A stretch of 64,000 nucleotides of DNA from CBDHFF01 sp965262395. Lineage in GTDB: Bacteria > Pseudomonadota > Alphaproteobacteria > Rickettsiales > Anaplasmataceae. Made by a program: the position numbers and the translations under genes. This document shows, in pieces, positions 55,990 through 64,000 of the stretch (position 1 is the stretch's first letter; the number at the start of each line of letters is the position of its first letter). The notes under the pieces are model-generated. The model saw only the letters and a list, made by a program, of their open reading frames with translations. It made no database searches and had not been told where the DNA came from. The DNA lies in NCBI GenBank assembly GCA_965262395.1, contig OZ253531.1:1302001-1366000 (forward strand), given 5' to 3'.

Positions 55990-56738
55990 GTAATGTTGGT
56001 TCTGGATTTATTGATCCCTTGGACACAGGAAATCATCAAGAAATTAATCCCAAAAGCGGCACGTTAACAAATGACGCAGTTACCGCAATCTCAGTTGCCG
56101 CCTTTATAAGTATCATCTGTTTTGGATTGGCTATAACGTGCGTGTTAGTTTATAAGTGCAGACACAGAAGTAGACTGAATTTAGATAACCCAGTAGAAGA
56201 ACATAGACCTGCAGAAGCACCACTATCAATGCTTAGTTTAAGATCAGGATCATCTTCTGGTGCTCAGAGGAATTATGGTGGAACAAACGAGACAAGCATT
56301 AGATTCAGGAAGACAAGCAGCAGTGATTCAACAACATCAGCCAGCTCGCCTACAGAGAAAAACAATAATAACATGTTCTTAGGTACCTCAGATACTTCAC
56401 ATGGATTTACGTCTACAGCTATAGCTCCACACAAAAAAACACACAGCGATACTGGTTTAAAAAAGAATAAGAAGAAAAATCCTGAACACACATCTAAACG
56501 TAAGCATGCTACTGCGACACATGAGGCTCTTGATCTGGAGACAGATAATTCACATGAGGCTCCTAATTTTAAGGTAGATAGTGCACTGGGGACCCCTGAT
56601 CATGATGCAGATAATTCACTGAGGACCCCTGGTCATTCTTGTCGCTCTACAGGGAATGCAAGTCTGCATTCTCCACTCTCTACTTTGACTGATAACGCAT
56701 TCAAGGATCTCGCACACCAGGTAACGACTAAGCACTAA
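55794..56738 (+). pseudogene. Stalk, membrane helix and tail fragment of the mucin-like protein
   Basis: The frame resumes EPTEPETTTDIPSTPEPT at 55794 and runs open to 56738. It has a membrane helix (VTAISVAAFISIICFGLAIT) followed by the basic YKCRHRSRL, then a ~190-residue polar tail with Ser runs (SLRSGSSSGAQ, SSSDSTTSASSP) and Lys-rich KKNKKKNPEH. The first possible start in this frame is TTG at 56019. It precedes cckA on the same strand. Confidence 0.5.
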
Positions 56739-56925
56739 GCACATTTAATCGGTTTATTTTAATACAACCTATGATTGCTCGAATATTAGTCCTTATGAAA
56801 TAATATATATTCCAATTGGTTAATATATATACCACAATATATAGTGTTAATATGAAAAATACACTTGATACCTTATATAGAATATAATATACTATTTTTG
56901 TAATAATATATTATGACAATAGAAG

Positions 56926-59388
56926 ATGACATACACTTTCTCCGATGTTCTAGAAAGGTATATATCAAAATATTCACCCCCTATTCATAACTATTCATCA
57001 TTAAATATTATTACAACAAATCTTATATTTATTACTATAATTGTATCACTATATACTGTATTACCCATATCAGAAAATATATGGACAATTTTGACATCTA
57101 TAGTAAGTCTAATTGCCTCAACAGCTCTATTTATAGTTGCAAAAAATAAACAACTAAATAGCATCAATGCACTAAATAACGAAAACAAAATGCTGAAGCT
57201 TGCTATAAATAAGAGTGCCAAATTTTGTACAATTATTAACAATAAAGGTGATTTATTATATTCTGACAAGGAATTTAACGCATGTCTGAACCCAGATAAT
57301 AAACATCAGAACATAGAAAACCTGATTGATGCCCATAAAACAAACGTAGACACACAAGTTTTTATTAAAAATATGACATCCTCAAACGAACATATTGAAA
57401 CAGACAGCACATTCTATATTAACGAGCAACAGCTTGAGCTAACTTTAAAATCCACCGCTTTAACATTACTCAATACAGGAAAAAGCAACAAACAAGAATT
57501 GTTCTTGTTACAAGTCATACCTCAAAACAAAGATAAATTTTATAAAGAATTACTAGAAAAACATGATATATGCATGTTCACCGTCAATAAAGACGGTCAA
57601 ACTGTTTATATAAATAATCCTTTATTAGACATAATAGAGACACAAGATAATAAAGTACAAATGATTAACATTACAGAAATTATACCTGGTTATAATAAGG
57701 AATGTAGTACGATATACACTAAGATACCCAAGCCAGGAAATATCTGTATAGATACCAAAATATCTAGCCATTATAATAACCAAGACAAACTATATTATAG
57801 CATAGTTAGTATAAACAATGAAAAATTACAGCATCAAGTTAAAAACTTTAAAGATACCTTAGAAGATAGTTTATGGAATAAAGTATTTGAAGAATCAGAT
57901 ATAGGTGCATTATTACTCGATAATGATCACAAGATTATAAAATGCAACAGGTCGTTCTCAGAATTATGTTCACCGACGATCAATAACACAATATTGGAAA
58001 TAATAGAACAAGATAAAGAAGAGCAACTGTTATTGCATCTAAGCTCCAGAGAAACGTTTAATATAGAATTAAAACTAATGAATCATGAAAATGTAAAATT
58101 ATATTTTACCCCAATAAATGATGATAATATCTCGTATATTGTATATACCACTAGTACAAATGACAAGAGGAGCTTGGAAGAACAATTCACTCAATCACAA
58201 AAAATGCAGGCAATTGGACAGTTGGCTGGTGGGATCGCACATGATTTCAATAATTTACTAACTGCTATCATAGGTTTCTGTGATCTATTATTGATGAGAC
58301 ACATTGTAGGAGACCCCTCATTCGCCGACATAGTGCAAATAAAACAAAACGCAAATCGTGCAGTTAACTTAGTCAGACAATTACTTGCTTTCTCTCGCAA
58401 ACAAACTCTCCAACCAAAGATCATAGATCTAACTGATATAATTTCAGAACTGTCCTCTTTAGTTCGCAGATTAATTGGCGAGAGCATTAATTTAAATATA
58501 GAATATGCCCCAGATCTATGGAATATTAAGGTAGATAAAGGTCAATTAGAGCAAGTAATAATTAATATTATTGTCAACGCAAGAGATGCAATGGACAATT
58601 CTGGAGACCTTTCATTAAGCACTCAAAATATTTTAATAGATAAAGATGGCTTCATGCCTGATAGCCAGTTATCAACACCAGATACCTCAAAAATAATACC
58701 TGGAGAATATGTATTAATTAGTATTACTGATACTGGGTGTGGCATCAAACCACAACAAATGGATAAGATTTTTAATCCATTCTTTTCAACTAAGGAAACA
58801 GGAACAGGATTAGGATTATCAACAGTCTACGGCATTATTAAACAAAGCGGAGGAAGGATCTACATAAAAAGTAAAACAGAAGAAGGTACAACTTTCTATA
58901 TTTTATTCTCCAGATCATTCAATAAAGCAGATTCTTTACAGGAAGAAGATGGCTCTCATTGTTCAGAACAAGATCTAACTGGAAATAATACAGTTTTACT
59001 CGTGGAAGATGAAACCGCAGTAAGGTTGTGTAGTACAAGCGCCCTAATAAACAAGGGGTATAGAGTTATAGCAACAGAATCCACTGAAGAAGCTTCAAAA
59101 ATATTCAACAACCCTGATGAATATGGTAAGATTGATATATTAGTTGCTGATGTGGTGATGCCCAATAAGAGTGGAACTCAGATTGCCAAAGAATTTCTAA
59201 TAAAAGACCCTAATTTAAAAGTAATTCTTACCTCCGGATACGGAGAAGAGATTTTTACTAGAGATTATGGAGATAAGAGAGATTTCGTTTTTCTCCCTAA
59301 ACCATTTACACTTAATCAACTTGCAGAGAAAGTAAAGCATCAATCACAATGCCAAAGACAAGAACAAGAGCTTCTTAAATCAAGCTAG
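56926..59388 (+). CDS. cckA: Hybrid sensor histidine kinase CckA
   Basis: CckA is the alphaproteobacterial kinase that, through ChpT, phosphorylates CtrA to control the cell cycle. The 820-residue protein has two N-terminal helices (about residues 26-46 and 51-71), PAS-like regions, and the HisKA motif GQLAGGIAHDFNNLLTAIIG with His439. The ATPase domain has VIINIIVNARDAM, ITDTGCGIKP and TGTGLGLSTVYGIIKQSGG. A C-terminal receiver domain has VLLVEDETAVR and the phosphoacceptor Asp742 in ADVVMPNKSG, with KPF at its end. The sequence fits CckA well in both blocks. Neither ctrA nor chpT is in the window. Confidence 0.93.
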   Translation: MTYTFSDVLERYISKYSPPIHNYSSLNIITTNLIFITIIVSLYTVLPISENIWTILTSIVSLIASTALFIVAKNKQLNSINALNNENKMLKLAINKSAKFCTIINNKGDLLYSDKEFNACLNPDNKHQNIENLIDAHKTNVDTQVFIKNMTSSNEHIETDSTFYINEQQLELTLKSTALTLLNTGKSNKQELFLLQVIPQNKDKFYKELLEKHDICMFTVNKDGQTVYINNPLLDIIETQDNKVQMINITEIIPGYNKECSTIYTKIPKPGNICIDTKISSHYNNQDKLYYSIVSINNEKLQHQVKNFKDTLEDSLWNKVFEESDIGALLLDNDHKIIKCNRSFSELCSPTINNTILEIIEQDKEEQLLLHLSSRETFNIELKLMNHENVKLYFTPINDDNISYIVYTTSTNDKRSLEEQFTQSQKMQAIGQLAGGIAHDFNNLLTAIIGFCDLLLMRHIVGDPSFADIVQIKQNANRAVNLVRQLLAFSRKQTLQPKIIDLTDIISELSSLVRRLIGESINLNIEYAPDLWNIKVDKGQLEQVIINIIVNARDAMDNSGDLSLSTQNILIDKDGFMPDSQLSTPDTSKIIPGEYVLISITDTGCGIKPQQMDKIFNPFFSTKETGTGLGLSTVYGIIKQSGGRIYIKSKTEEGTTFYILFSRSFNKADSLQEEDGSHCSEQDLTGNNTVLLVEDETAVRLCSTSALINKGYRVIATESTEEASKIFNNPDEYGKIDILVADVVMPNKSGTQIAKEFLIKDPNLKVILTSGYGEEIFTRDYGDKRDFVFLPKPFTLNQLAEKVKHQSQCQRQEQELLKSS

Positions 59389-59626
59389 AAGCTTAGATAC
59401 CCTGAATAAGTAAGATTATTTCTCCTATATTTACTCTCCAAATAAGAAACTTAATAACGTCAGAGTGATATGTACACAAGAATAAAAAACATAGAAACAT
59501 AGGATATATTAGTTGCAAAAAATAATTGGGAATTAGAACCAAAACGCATAAGTTTTTTTTGCCTAGTATTAATAATTGAGTATTCAATGGAGAATTGAAT
59601 ATTTTTATGGGATCTATACTAAATAT

Positions 59627-59999
59627 AGAGATCATAGAGATCATAGAGATCATAGAGATCATAGAGATCATAGAGATATAGAGATCATAGAGATCTATAG
59701 AGATCATAAATATTGCTCATAGAGATCATAGAGATCATAGAGATCATAGAGATCATAGAGATCATAGAGATCATAGAGATCATAGAGATCATAGAGATCA
59801 TAGAGATCATAGAGATCATAGAGATCATAGAGATCATAGAGATCATAGAGATCATAGAGATCATAGAGATCATAGAGATCATAGAGATCATAGAGATCAT
59901 AGAGATCATAGAGATCATAGAGATCATAGAGATCATAGAGATCATAGAGATCATAGAGATCATAGAGATCATAGAGATCATAGAGATCATAGAGATCAT
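59627..59999. repeat. 9-bp microsatellite CATAGAGAT
   Basis: A first block of about six units (59628-59690) is followed, after a short break (TATAGAGATC, ATAAATATTGCT), by ~31 perfect units of CATAGAGAT from 59718 to 59999. The 9-bp period reads as IEI on one strand and MIS on the other, giving spurious open frames. It lies in the convergent gap between cckA and dnaK. The remaining parts of the gap (59389-59626 and 60000-60120) show nothing recognisable. Confidence 0.95.
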
Positions 60000-60120
60000 C
60001 AGATATGATGACCTAATTCAAAAAAATACAAAGCACTAAAATAGCAAAATAGCCCCCTATCTCTAGTTCAAAAAGAACCAGCAATAGGAAGCTATTTGTA
60101 CAATTTATAGATGATAATTT

Positions 60121-62064
60121 TTAGTTATCCTTACCTTCTTTAACCTCTTCATACTCCGAATCAACAACCTCTTCACCATTGTCATTATTAGTAGCGTTCT
60201 CATTTGGCTGTTGTTCATCACCAGAGCTAGTGCCATCACCACCAGCTTGGCTATATACATCCGTAGCAACCTTACTAAGAACAGACTGTAAAGCTTCAAC
60301 TTTTTCTTCAATCTGTGAAACAGTAGAATCTTCTTTATCCTTAATTTCTTCTAAATCCTTCTTAGATTTTTCAATCTCAGATTTCTGATCGTCACTAATT
60401 TTTTCAGCCAAATCTTTTAGGCTCTTATCTGCTGAATAACATGCACTATCAGCCTTATTTTTAGTTTCAACCATCTCTTTATTCTTTTTGTCTTCATCGG
60501 CATATTTTTCGGCTTCTTCAACCATTGCTTTAATTTCGCTTTCAGAAAGACCTCCGGATGATTGTATAGTAATCTTTTGCTCCTTACCTGTACCTTTATC
60601 TTTTGCAGAAACATTAACTATACCATTTGCATCAATATCAAATGTAACCTCAATCTGAGGAACACCACGAGGCGCATGAGGTATACCACTGAGCTCAAAC
60701 TTACCAAGTAGCTTGTTATGTTTAGCCATTTCTCTTTCACCCTGGAACACCTGAATACTAACGGCGGTTTGTCCGTCTTCTGCTGTGGAGAAAGTTTGTG
60801 ATTTTTTGGTAGGAATGGTAGTATTTCTTTCAATAAGCTTGGTCATTACTCCTCCCAAAGTCTCAATTCCCAATGAAAGAGAAATAACATCTAGCAATAA
60901 AACATCTTTAACATCGCCAGACATTATACCACCCTGAATAGCAGCTCCCATAGCCACAACTTCGTCAGGATTCACACTCTTACAAGGTACTTTTCCAAAG
61001 AATTTTTCAACTTCTTCTTGCACTTTAGGAGACCTAGTCATACCACCTACAAGTATAACTTCTTTAATCTCTTCCTTCTTAACACCTGCGTCATCCAGCA
61101 CTTTCTGACAAGGAATCATAGTTCTCTTAATCAGGTCACCACACAGATCTTCTAATTTTGCTCTTGTTAACTTGATACTAAGATGTTTTGGACCAGAAGC
61201 AGGATCAGCGGTTATATAAGGCAAATTAATATCAGTTTGTTGAGCACTAGAGAGTTCAATTTTTGCCTTCTCAGCAGCCTCTCTTAGTCTTTGCAATGCT
61301 AAAACATCCTTCCTTAAATCAATTCTATGTTCAGTATAGAATGTATCAGACAGGTAATTAACAATTGTATTATCAAAATCTTCACCACCAAGGTGAGTAT
61401 CACCATTGGTTGCCTTAACTTCGAATACACCATCACCTAATTCTAAGCATGTAACATCGAATGTTCCACCACCAAGGTCGAATACCAAGACAAAACCACT
61501 TTCAGCGTCTGTGTTCAAGCCATAAGCTAATGCAGCAGAAGTAGGCTCATTAATAATCCTCTTAACTTCCAATCCAGCTATTCTACCAGCATCTTTTGTT
61601 GCTTGACGTTGAGCATCATTGAAATAGGCAGGAACAGTAATAACTGCTTGTGTTACAGATTCACCCAAATAAGCTTCAGCATCAGCTTTCAATTTTTGTA
61701 AAATATATGAGCTAATCTCTGCTGGTGAAATTTTTCTTGAACCATCTCCAGATTGAACCCAAGCATCCCCATTATCTCCTCGTGCAATTTTATAAGCTAT
61801 AGTTTTCTCTGTTTCTCGGATGATATCATCATTATATCTACGACCAATTAGTCTTTTAACAGCAAAAAAAGTATCTTTTGGATTGGTAACGGCCTGACGT
61901 TTTGCAGAGTCACCGCACAGCTTCTCATTATCTTTAGTAAATGCTACTATTGAAGGTGTAGTCCTTCTACCTTCAGCATTAGCTATTATGACAGCCTTAT
62001 CATTCTCCATTACTGATACACAACAGTTTGTTGTTCCTAAATCAATGCCAATTATTCTGCCCAT
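60121..62064 (-). CDS. dnaK: Molecular chaperone DnaK (Hsp70)
   Basis: DnaK binds exposed hydrophobic segments and cycles with ATP, DnaJ and GrpE. The start at ATG 62064 gives MGRIIGIDLGTTNCCVSVME. Hsp70 signatures are present: IDLGTTN, VLVFDLGGGTFDVTCLE and VILVGGMTRSPKVQEEVEKF. The substrate-binding domain has LLLDVISLSLGIETLGGVMT. The C-terminal lid is Lys/Glu-rich and ends in an acidic EEVVDSEYEEVKEGKDN. Length 647 is normal. dnaJ is not adjacent, at least on the side visible here. Confidence 0.98.
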   Translation of the reverse strand: MGRIIGIDLGTTNCCVSVMENDKAVIIANAEGRRTTPSIVAFTKDNEKLCGDSAKRQAVTNPKDTFFAVKRLIGRRYNDDIIRETEKTIAYKIARGDNGDAWVQSGDGSRKISPAEISSYILQKLKADAEAYLGESVTQAVITVPAYFNDAQRQATKDAGRIAGLEVKRIINEPTSAALAYGLNTDAESGFVLVFDLGGGTFDVTCLELGDGVFEVKATNGDTHLGGEDFDNTIVNYLSDTFYTEHRIDLRKDVLALQRLREAAEKAKIELSSAQQTDINLPYITADPASGPKHLSIKLTRAKLEDLCGDLIKRTMIPCQKVLDDAGVKKEEIKEVILVGGMTRSPKVQEEVEKFFGKVPCKSVNPDEVVAMGAAIQGGIMSGDVKDVLLLDVISLSLGIETLGGVMTKLIERNTTIPTKKSQTFSTAEDGQTAVSIQVFQGEREMAKHNKLLGKFELSGIPHAPRGVPQIEVTFDIDANGIVNVSAKDKGTGKEQKITIQSSGGLSESEIKAMVEEAEKYADEDKKNKEMVETKNKADSACYSADKSLKDLAEKISDDQKSEIEKSKKDLEEIKDKEDSTVSQIEEKVEALQSVLSKVATDVYSQAGGDGTSSGDEQQPNENATNNDNGEEVVDSEYEEVKEGKDN

Positions 62065-62166
62065 AATTAAAATCCCTAAGTTGTTACAATTAAATCTATA
62101 CCTAATAGATATATATAAATTTCTTAAATACAAGTGTAATACAAAATTTATTTGTACCTCTAATTC

Positions 62167-62195
62167 AAAGACCTAAGATAACATTAAAGGTCTTT
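62167..62195. other. Inverted repeat between the carbonic-anhydrase gene and dnaK
   Basis: AAAGACCT at 62167-62174 and AGGTCTTT at 62188-62195 are perfect 8-bp arms with a 13-bp spacer. It lies about 55 bp after the stop of the carbonic-anhydrase-like gene and ~100 bp before dnaK. No T run follows on the transcribed strand, so a terminator is only possible; an operator for dnaK is the alternative. Confidence 0.4.
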
Positions 62196-62248
62196 AATTG
62201 TTTATGCTGGTTTCAAAATAAATAAGATGACAGATTGATGCTCCACAT

Positions 62249-62776
62249 CTAATACATAAGAGAAAGTTTGACATAATTATCTGCGGATACTCTTATATGT
62301 TCTATTTCCTTTTCTGTTAAATCACGTAAATATTTCGCAGGAGAGCCACCCCATAATTGCCCACTAGGAACCACCCTGCCTTCTAATAACAAAGCACCAG
62401 CGGCAAGCATAGAATGTGTCTCTACGACAGCGTTACTCATTACAGTAGCACTCATACCAACAAAACATTCATCTTGCAATTCACAAGCATGTATCATGCA
62501 ATTATGACCTATTGTCACCCTATCTCCGATAGTAGTAGCGCCAACCATTGATTGTTCACCTTCTTTCTCTCGATCTACATGAACCACTGTTCCATCTTGT
62601 ATATTGGTATCGCTACCAATAATAATCTTATTAACATCCCCTCTTATAACACATTGATACCACACATTAGAACGTTCACCGATCTCAACTCTGCCGATAA
62701 TATCAGCGCTAGGAGCGATAAACGCAGTATCATGTATATGGGGAATCACATCACGGAACATATATTTATTAAACAT
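62249..62776 (-). CDS. Gamma carbonic anhydrase family protein
   Basis: The protein is a left-handed parallel beta-helix with hexapeptide repeats. Typical elements are IHDTAFIAPSADIIGRVEIG, SNVWYQCVIRGDVNKIIIGS, NIQDGTVVHVD, TIGDRVTIGHNCMIHACELQ and GMSATVMSNAVVE. The three zinc-binding His positions are in VVHVD, IGHNC and MIHAC. The C-terminal helix has WGGSPAKYLRDLTEKEIEHI. Enzyme activity is not proven for most family members. The start is the ATG at 62776, which overlaps the ppa stop (62769-62771); a GTG at 62785 is the alternative. It is in an operon with ppa. Confidence 0.9.
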   Translation of the reverse strand: MFNKYMFRDVIPHIHDTAFIAPSADIIGRVEIGERSNVWYQCVIRGDVNKIIIGSDTNIQDGTVVHVDREKEGEQSMVGATTIGDRVTIGHNCMIHACELQDECFVGMSATVMSNAVVETHSMLAAGALLLEGRVVPSGQLWGGSPAKYLRDLTEKEIEHIRVSADNYVKLSLMY

Positions 62777-63290
62777 ATTGCGCACGTGCCTCTTCTATTA
62801 GCCTTTCTGCCTCTGCCGCATCACTCCAACCAAAAATTTTAACCCATTTTTCTGGTTCTAATTTTTTATAATACTCAAAGAAATGCTCTATTCTTTTGGC
62901 AATAATTTCTGGTAAATCATTATATGATTTTACATCCTTATAGAAAACACCAGCTTTGCCGGCTGGAACAGTTAGCACCTTATCATCTCTGCCACCTTCA
63001 TCTTCCATACCTAGAACACCTATAGGACGGACAGTAATCAAGCTGCCAACGGATAAAGGCTCTTCTGTTAATATGAGTACATCCATTGGGTCTCCATCTC
63101 CACATTTAGTCTGTGGCACAAAACCGTAATTACAAGGATAATGCATAGCAACAGGTAGGAATCTGTCCACTCGCATCAAATTAGTTGATTCATCAAGCTC
63201 ATACTTAACCCCAGATTTGGCCGAAATTTCCACTATAGCATTAACTTCCTTAGGAGCCTTGCTTCCAATAGGCACCTGATCATAATTCAT
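62769..63290 (-). CDS. ppa: Inorganic pyrophosphatase
   Basis: Family I soluble pyrophosphatase, which hydrolyses PPi to drive biosynthesis. Signature and active-site blocks are GDGDPMDVLILTEEPL (DxDPxD), VDRFLPVAMHYPCNYGFVPQ, IGVLGMEDEGGRDDKVLTVP and FFEYYKKLEPEKWVKIFGW. Length 173 is normal. It provides PPi removal that would also pull PPDK in one direction. The gene starts at ATG 63290 and overlaps the following carbonic-anhydrase-like gene. Confidence 0.97.
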   Translation of the reverse strand: MNYDQVPIGSKAPKEVNAIVEISAKSGVKYELDESTNLMRVDRFLPVAMHYPCNYGFVPQTKCGDGDPMDVLILTEEPLSVGSLITVRPIGVLGMEDEGGRDDKVLTVPAGKAGVFYKDVKSYNDLPEIIAKRIEHFFEYYKKLEPEKWVKIFGWSDAAEAERLIEEARAQYV

Positions 63291-63456
63291 AATAATACCT
63301 TAAAATTCAATAACTACGACAGTAGTATACACATAAGATGTTCATAGCAAACAATTATTTTCTTAACAATTATTTATAATATAATAGCAATTAATAATTA
63401 TTTTATAATAACCAGCTACAATCCAGCACAGTTCATAATAGTAAGTATTATCAGTT

Positions 63457-64000
63457 ATGTCAGGCACAGTAGATCCATCAGAATCACATCTAACATCACA
63501 ACCCGTTGCAGGAACATATCAAAAAGGTTCTAATCAACATACTGCTGATACATTAAAATCAGCAATTAAAACTATACATATGCCAAGTTCCCCAACAAGT
63601 AGGAAAAGGAACACTGCAGACAAGCCTATTACAGTAGGATACGATGTATCTGTTAAAGGTCTACATGTACCAGTCGCAGTAACCTTTCCAGACAAGAAAT
63701 CATTTGACTTTGTTGATAAGAGCAAAATACAACAAGAATTACAGTCTCAAATAAATGACGCTATAGGCGCTAACAATATCGTACCATTAGATCTAGTAAA
63801 AAAAATAGCGGATGGACAAGTTTTAACAATAGACTCAAGGAACAGCTTTGATATTAACACTCCCCAATATAAAAAATCTAAAAATATTAGCTTTAGCAAA
63901 GAGACAGACAGCCAACATGATAGTTTTGGATCTATTTGTGAAAATGCTCAACAAATAAGTAAATTTACTAAAGAACAGCAAAGAAGTGCTAATTCAGAGC
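63457..64000 (+). CDS. Partial hypothetical protein (N-terminal part)
   Basis: An ATG at 63457 opens a frame without stop for 181 codons to the right edge of the window. The sequence is polar and Ser/Thr/Lys/Gln-rich (MSGTVDPSESHLTSQPVAGT, KKSKNISFSKETDSQHDSF), without signal peptide or membrane helix so far. A short beta-like segment (VGYDVSVKGLHVPVAVTFPD) is the only ordered-looking part. It is divergent from ppa. AT-rich DNA with a TATAAT-like word near 63377 precedes it. No family recognised. Confidence 0.6.
   Translation, partial: MSGTVDPSESHLTSQPVAGTYQKGSNQHTADTLKSAIKTIHMPSSPTSRKRNTADKPITVGYDVSVKGLHVPVAVTFPDKKSFDFVDKSKIQQELQSQINDAIGANNIVPLDLVKKIADGQVLTIDSRNSFDINTPQYKKSKNISFSKETDSQHDSFGSICENAQQISKFTKEQQRSANSE

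Larger units (their letters stand above)
53583..56738 (+). pseudogene. Broken mucin-like type I membrane protein gene (whole locus)
   Basis: Four adjacent open segments read as one ~1050-codon protein interrupted three times. Segment 53583-54617 ends in TGA. The same frame continues from 54618 to 55052. The next part is in the +1 frame from ~55030. At ~55787-55793 a small deletion (ACTCCT to ACACT) returns it to the first frame up to 56738. The composite has an N-terminal hydrophobic region, a beta-rich ectodomain, a Thr/Pro-rich stalk of TPEPT repeats, a single C-terminal membrane helix with a basic stop-transfer (YKCRHRSRL), and a Ser/Thr-rich cytoplasmic-type tail. Either a decaying surface protein or sequence errors. 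Confidence 0.6.

Noticed and set aside
59685..60039. Open frames of IEI and MIS tripeptide repeats on both strands
   Set aside because: They are direct readings of the 9-bp CATAGAGAT satellite; no start signals or non-repeat domain.
1..64000. tRNA or rRNA genes
   Set aside because: I looked for T-arm words such as GGTTCGAATCC in the gaps and for GC-rich rRNA-like blocks and found none; a covariance-model search was not possible here.

Overview
The window is AT-rich bacterial chromosome with normal bacterial gene structure. Several features point to an alphaproteobacterium of the order Rickettsiales: a CckA-type hybrid kinase, an NDUFAF5-like methyltransferase, pyruvate phosphate dikinase, a ProP-like transporter, many low-complexity membrane proteins, and no visible amino-acid biosynthesis operons. 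Two flagellar genes (flgG, flgA) suggest one of the flagellated lineages, such as Midichloriaceae-like protist or invertebrate endosymbionts. That placement is inference from gene content; no 16S rRNA or tRNA gene is visible.

Layout. 0-6 kb: partial Asn/Ser-rich gene, lpdA, a frameshifted zinc-ribbon membrane protein, an EVE-domain protein, a Pro-rich hypothetical and ftsZ. 6-12 kb: ubiG, an unknown two-helix membrane protein, malonyl-CoA decarboxylase, radC and a small XRE regulator. 12-18 kb: a glyQ-glyS-ppdK operon behind a near-consensus promoter. 18-31 kb: rlmE, a truncated glutamine-synthetase-like gene, der, a coiled-coil protein interrupted at an A9 run, flgG-flgA, greA, a CorC/HlyC-type protein, a membrane-anchored class-I amidotransferase-like hydrolase and priA. 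31-41 kb: trhO, pyrG, secG, cysS, an MFS transporter, a hypothetical, a degenerate inositol-monophosphatase-like protein and efp. 41-47 kb: an accessory cluster of small single- or double-helix membrane proteins plus an NDUFAF5-like methyltransferase. 47-53 kb: leuS with a ~150-residue insertion, a GC-rich possible RNA, a small gene with its own promoter, glpX and a Met-rich lipoprotein. 53-57 kb: a broken ~1050-codon mucin-like surface protein locus. 57-64 kb: cckA, dnaK, gamma-carbonic anhydrase, ppa and a truncated unknown gene.

The dominant unusual feature is structural. Most sizeable gaps next to a gene 3' end hold a tandem array, and in at least ten cases the repeated unit contains the last codons and stop of the neighbouring gene. 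Units are about 62-186 bp and present in 2-7 copies. The affected genes include lpdA, the 3617-4318 gene, ftsZ, flgA plus greA, the C26-type hydrolase, secG, the IMPase-like gene, the 42767-43213 gene, the 44954-46114 gene, leuS and glpX. Only the gene-proximal copy is read; the others lie beyond the stop. Two further gaps hold microsatellites, about 101 copies of a 7-mer and about 31 copies of a 9-mer.

Metabolism visible here is lipoamide dehydrogenase, PPDK, GlpX (gluconeogenic fructose-bisphosphatase), malonyl-CoA decarboxylase, CTP synthase and pyrophosphatase. The rest is core information processing (GlyRS, CysRS, LeuRS, EF-P, Der, RlmE, TrhO, PriA, RadC, GreA, DnaK), division (FtsZ), secretion (SecG) and cell-cycle signalling (CckA).
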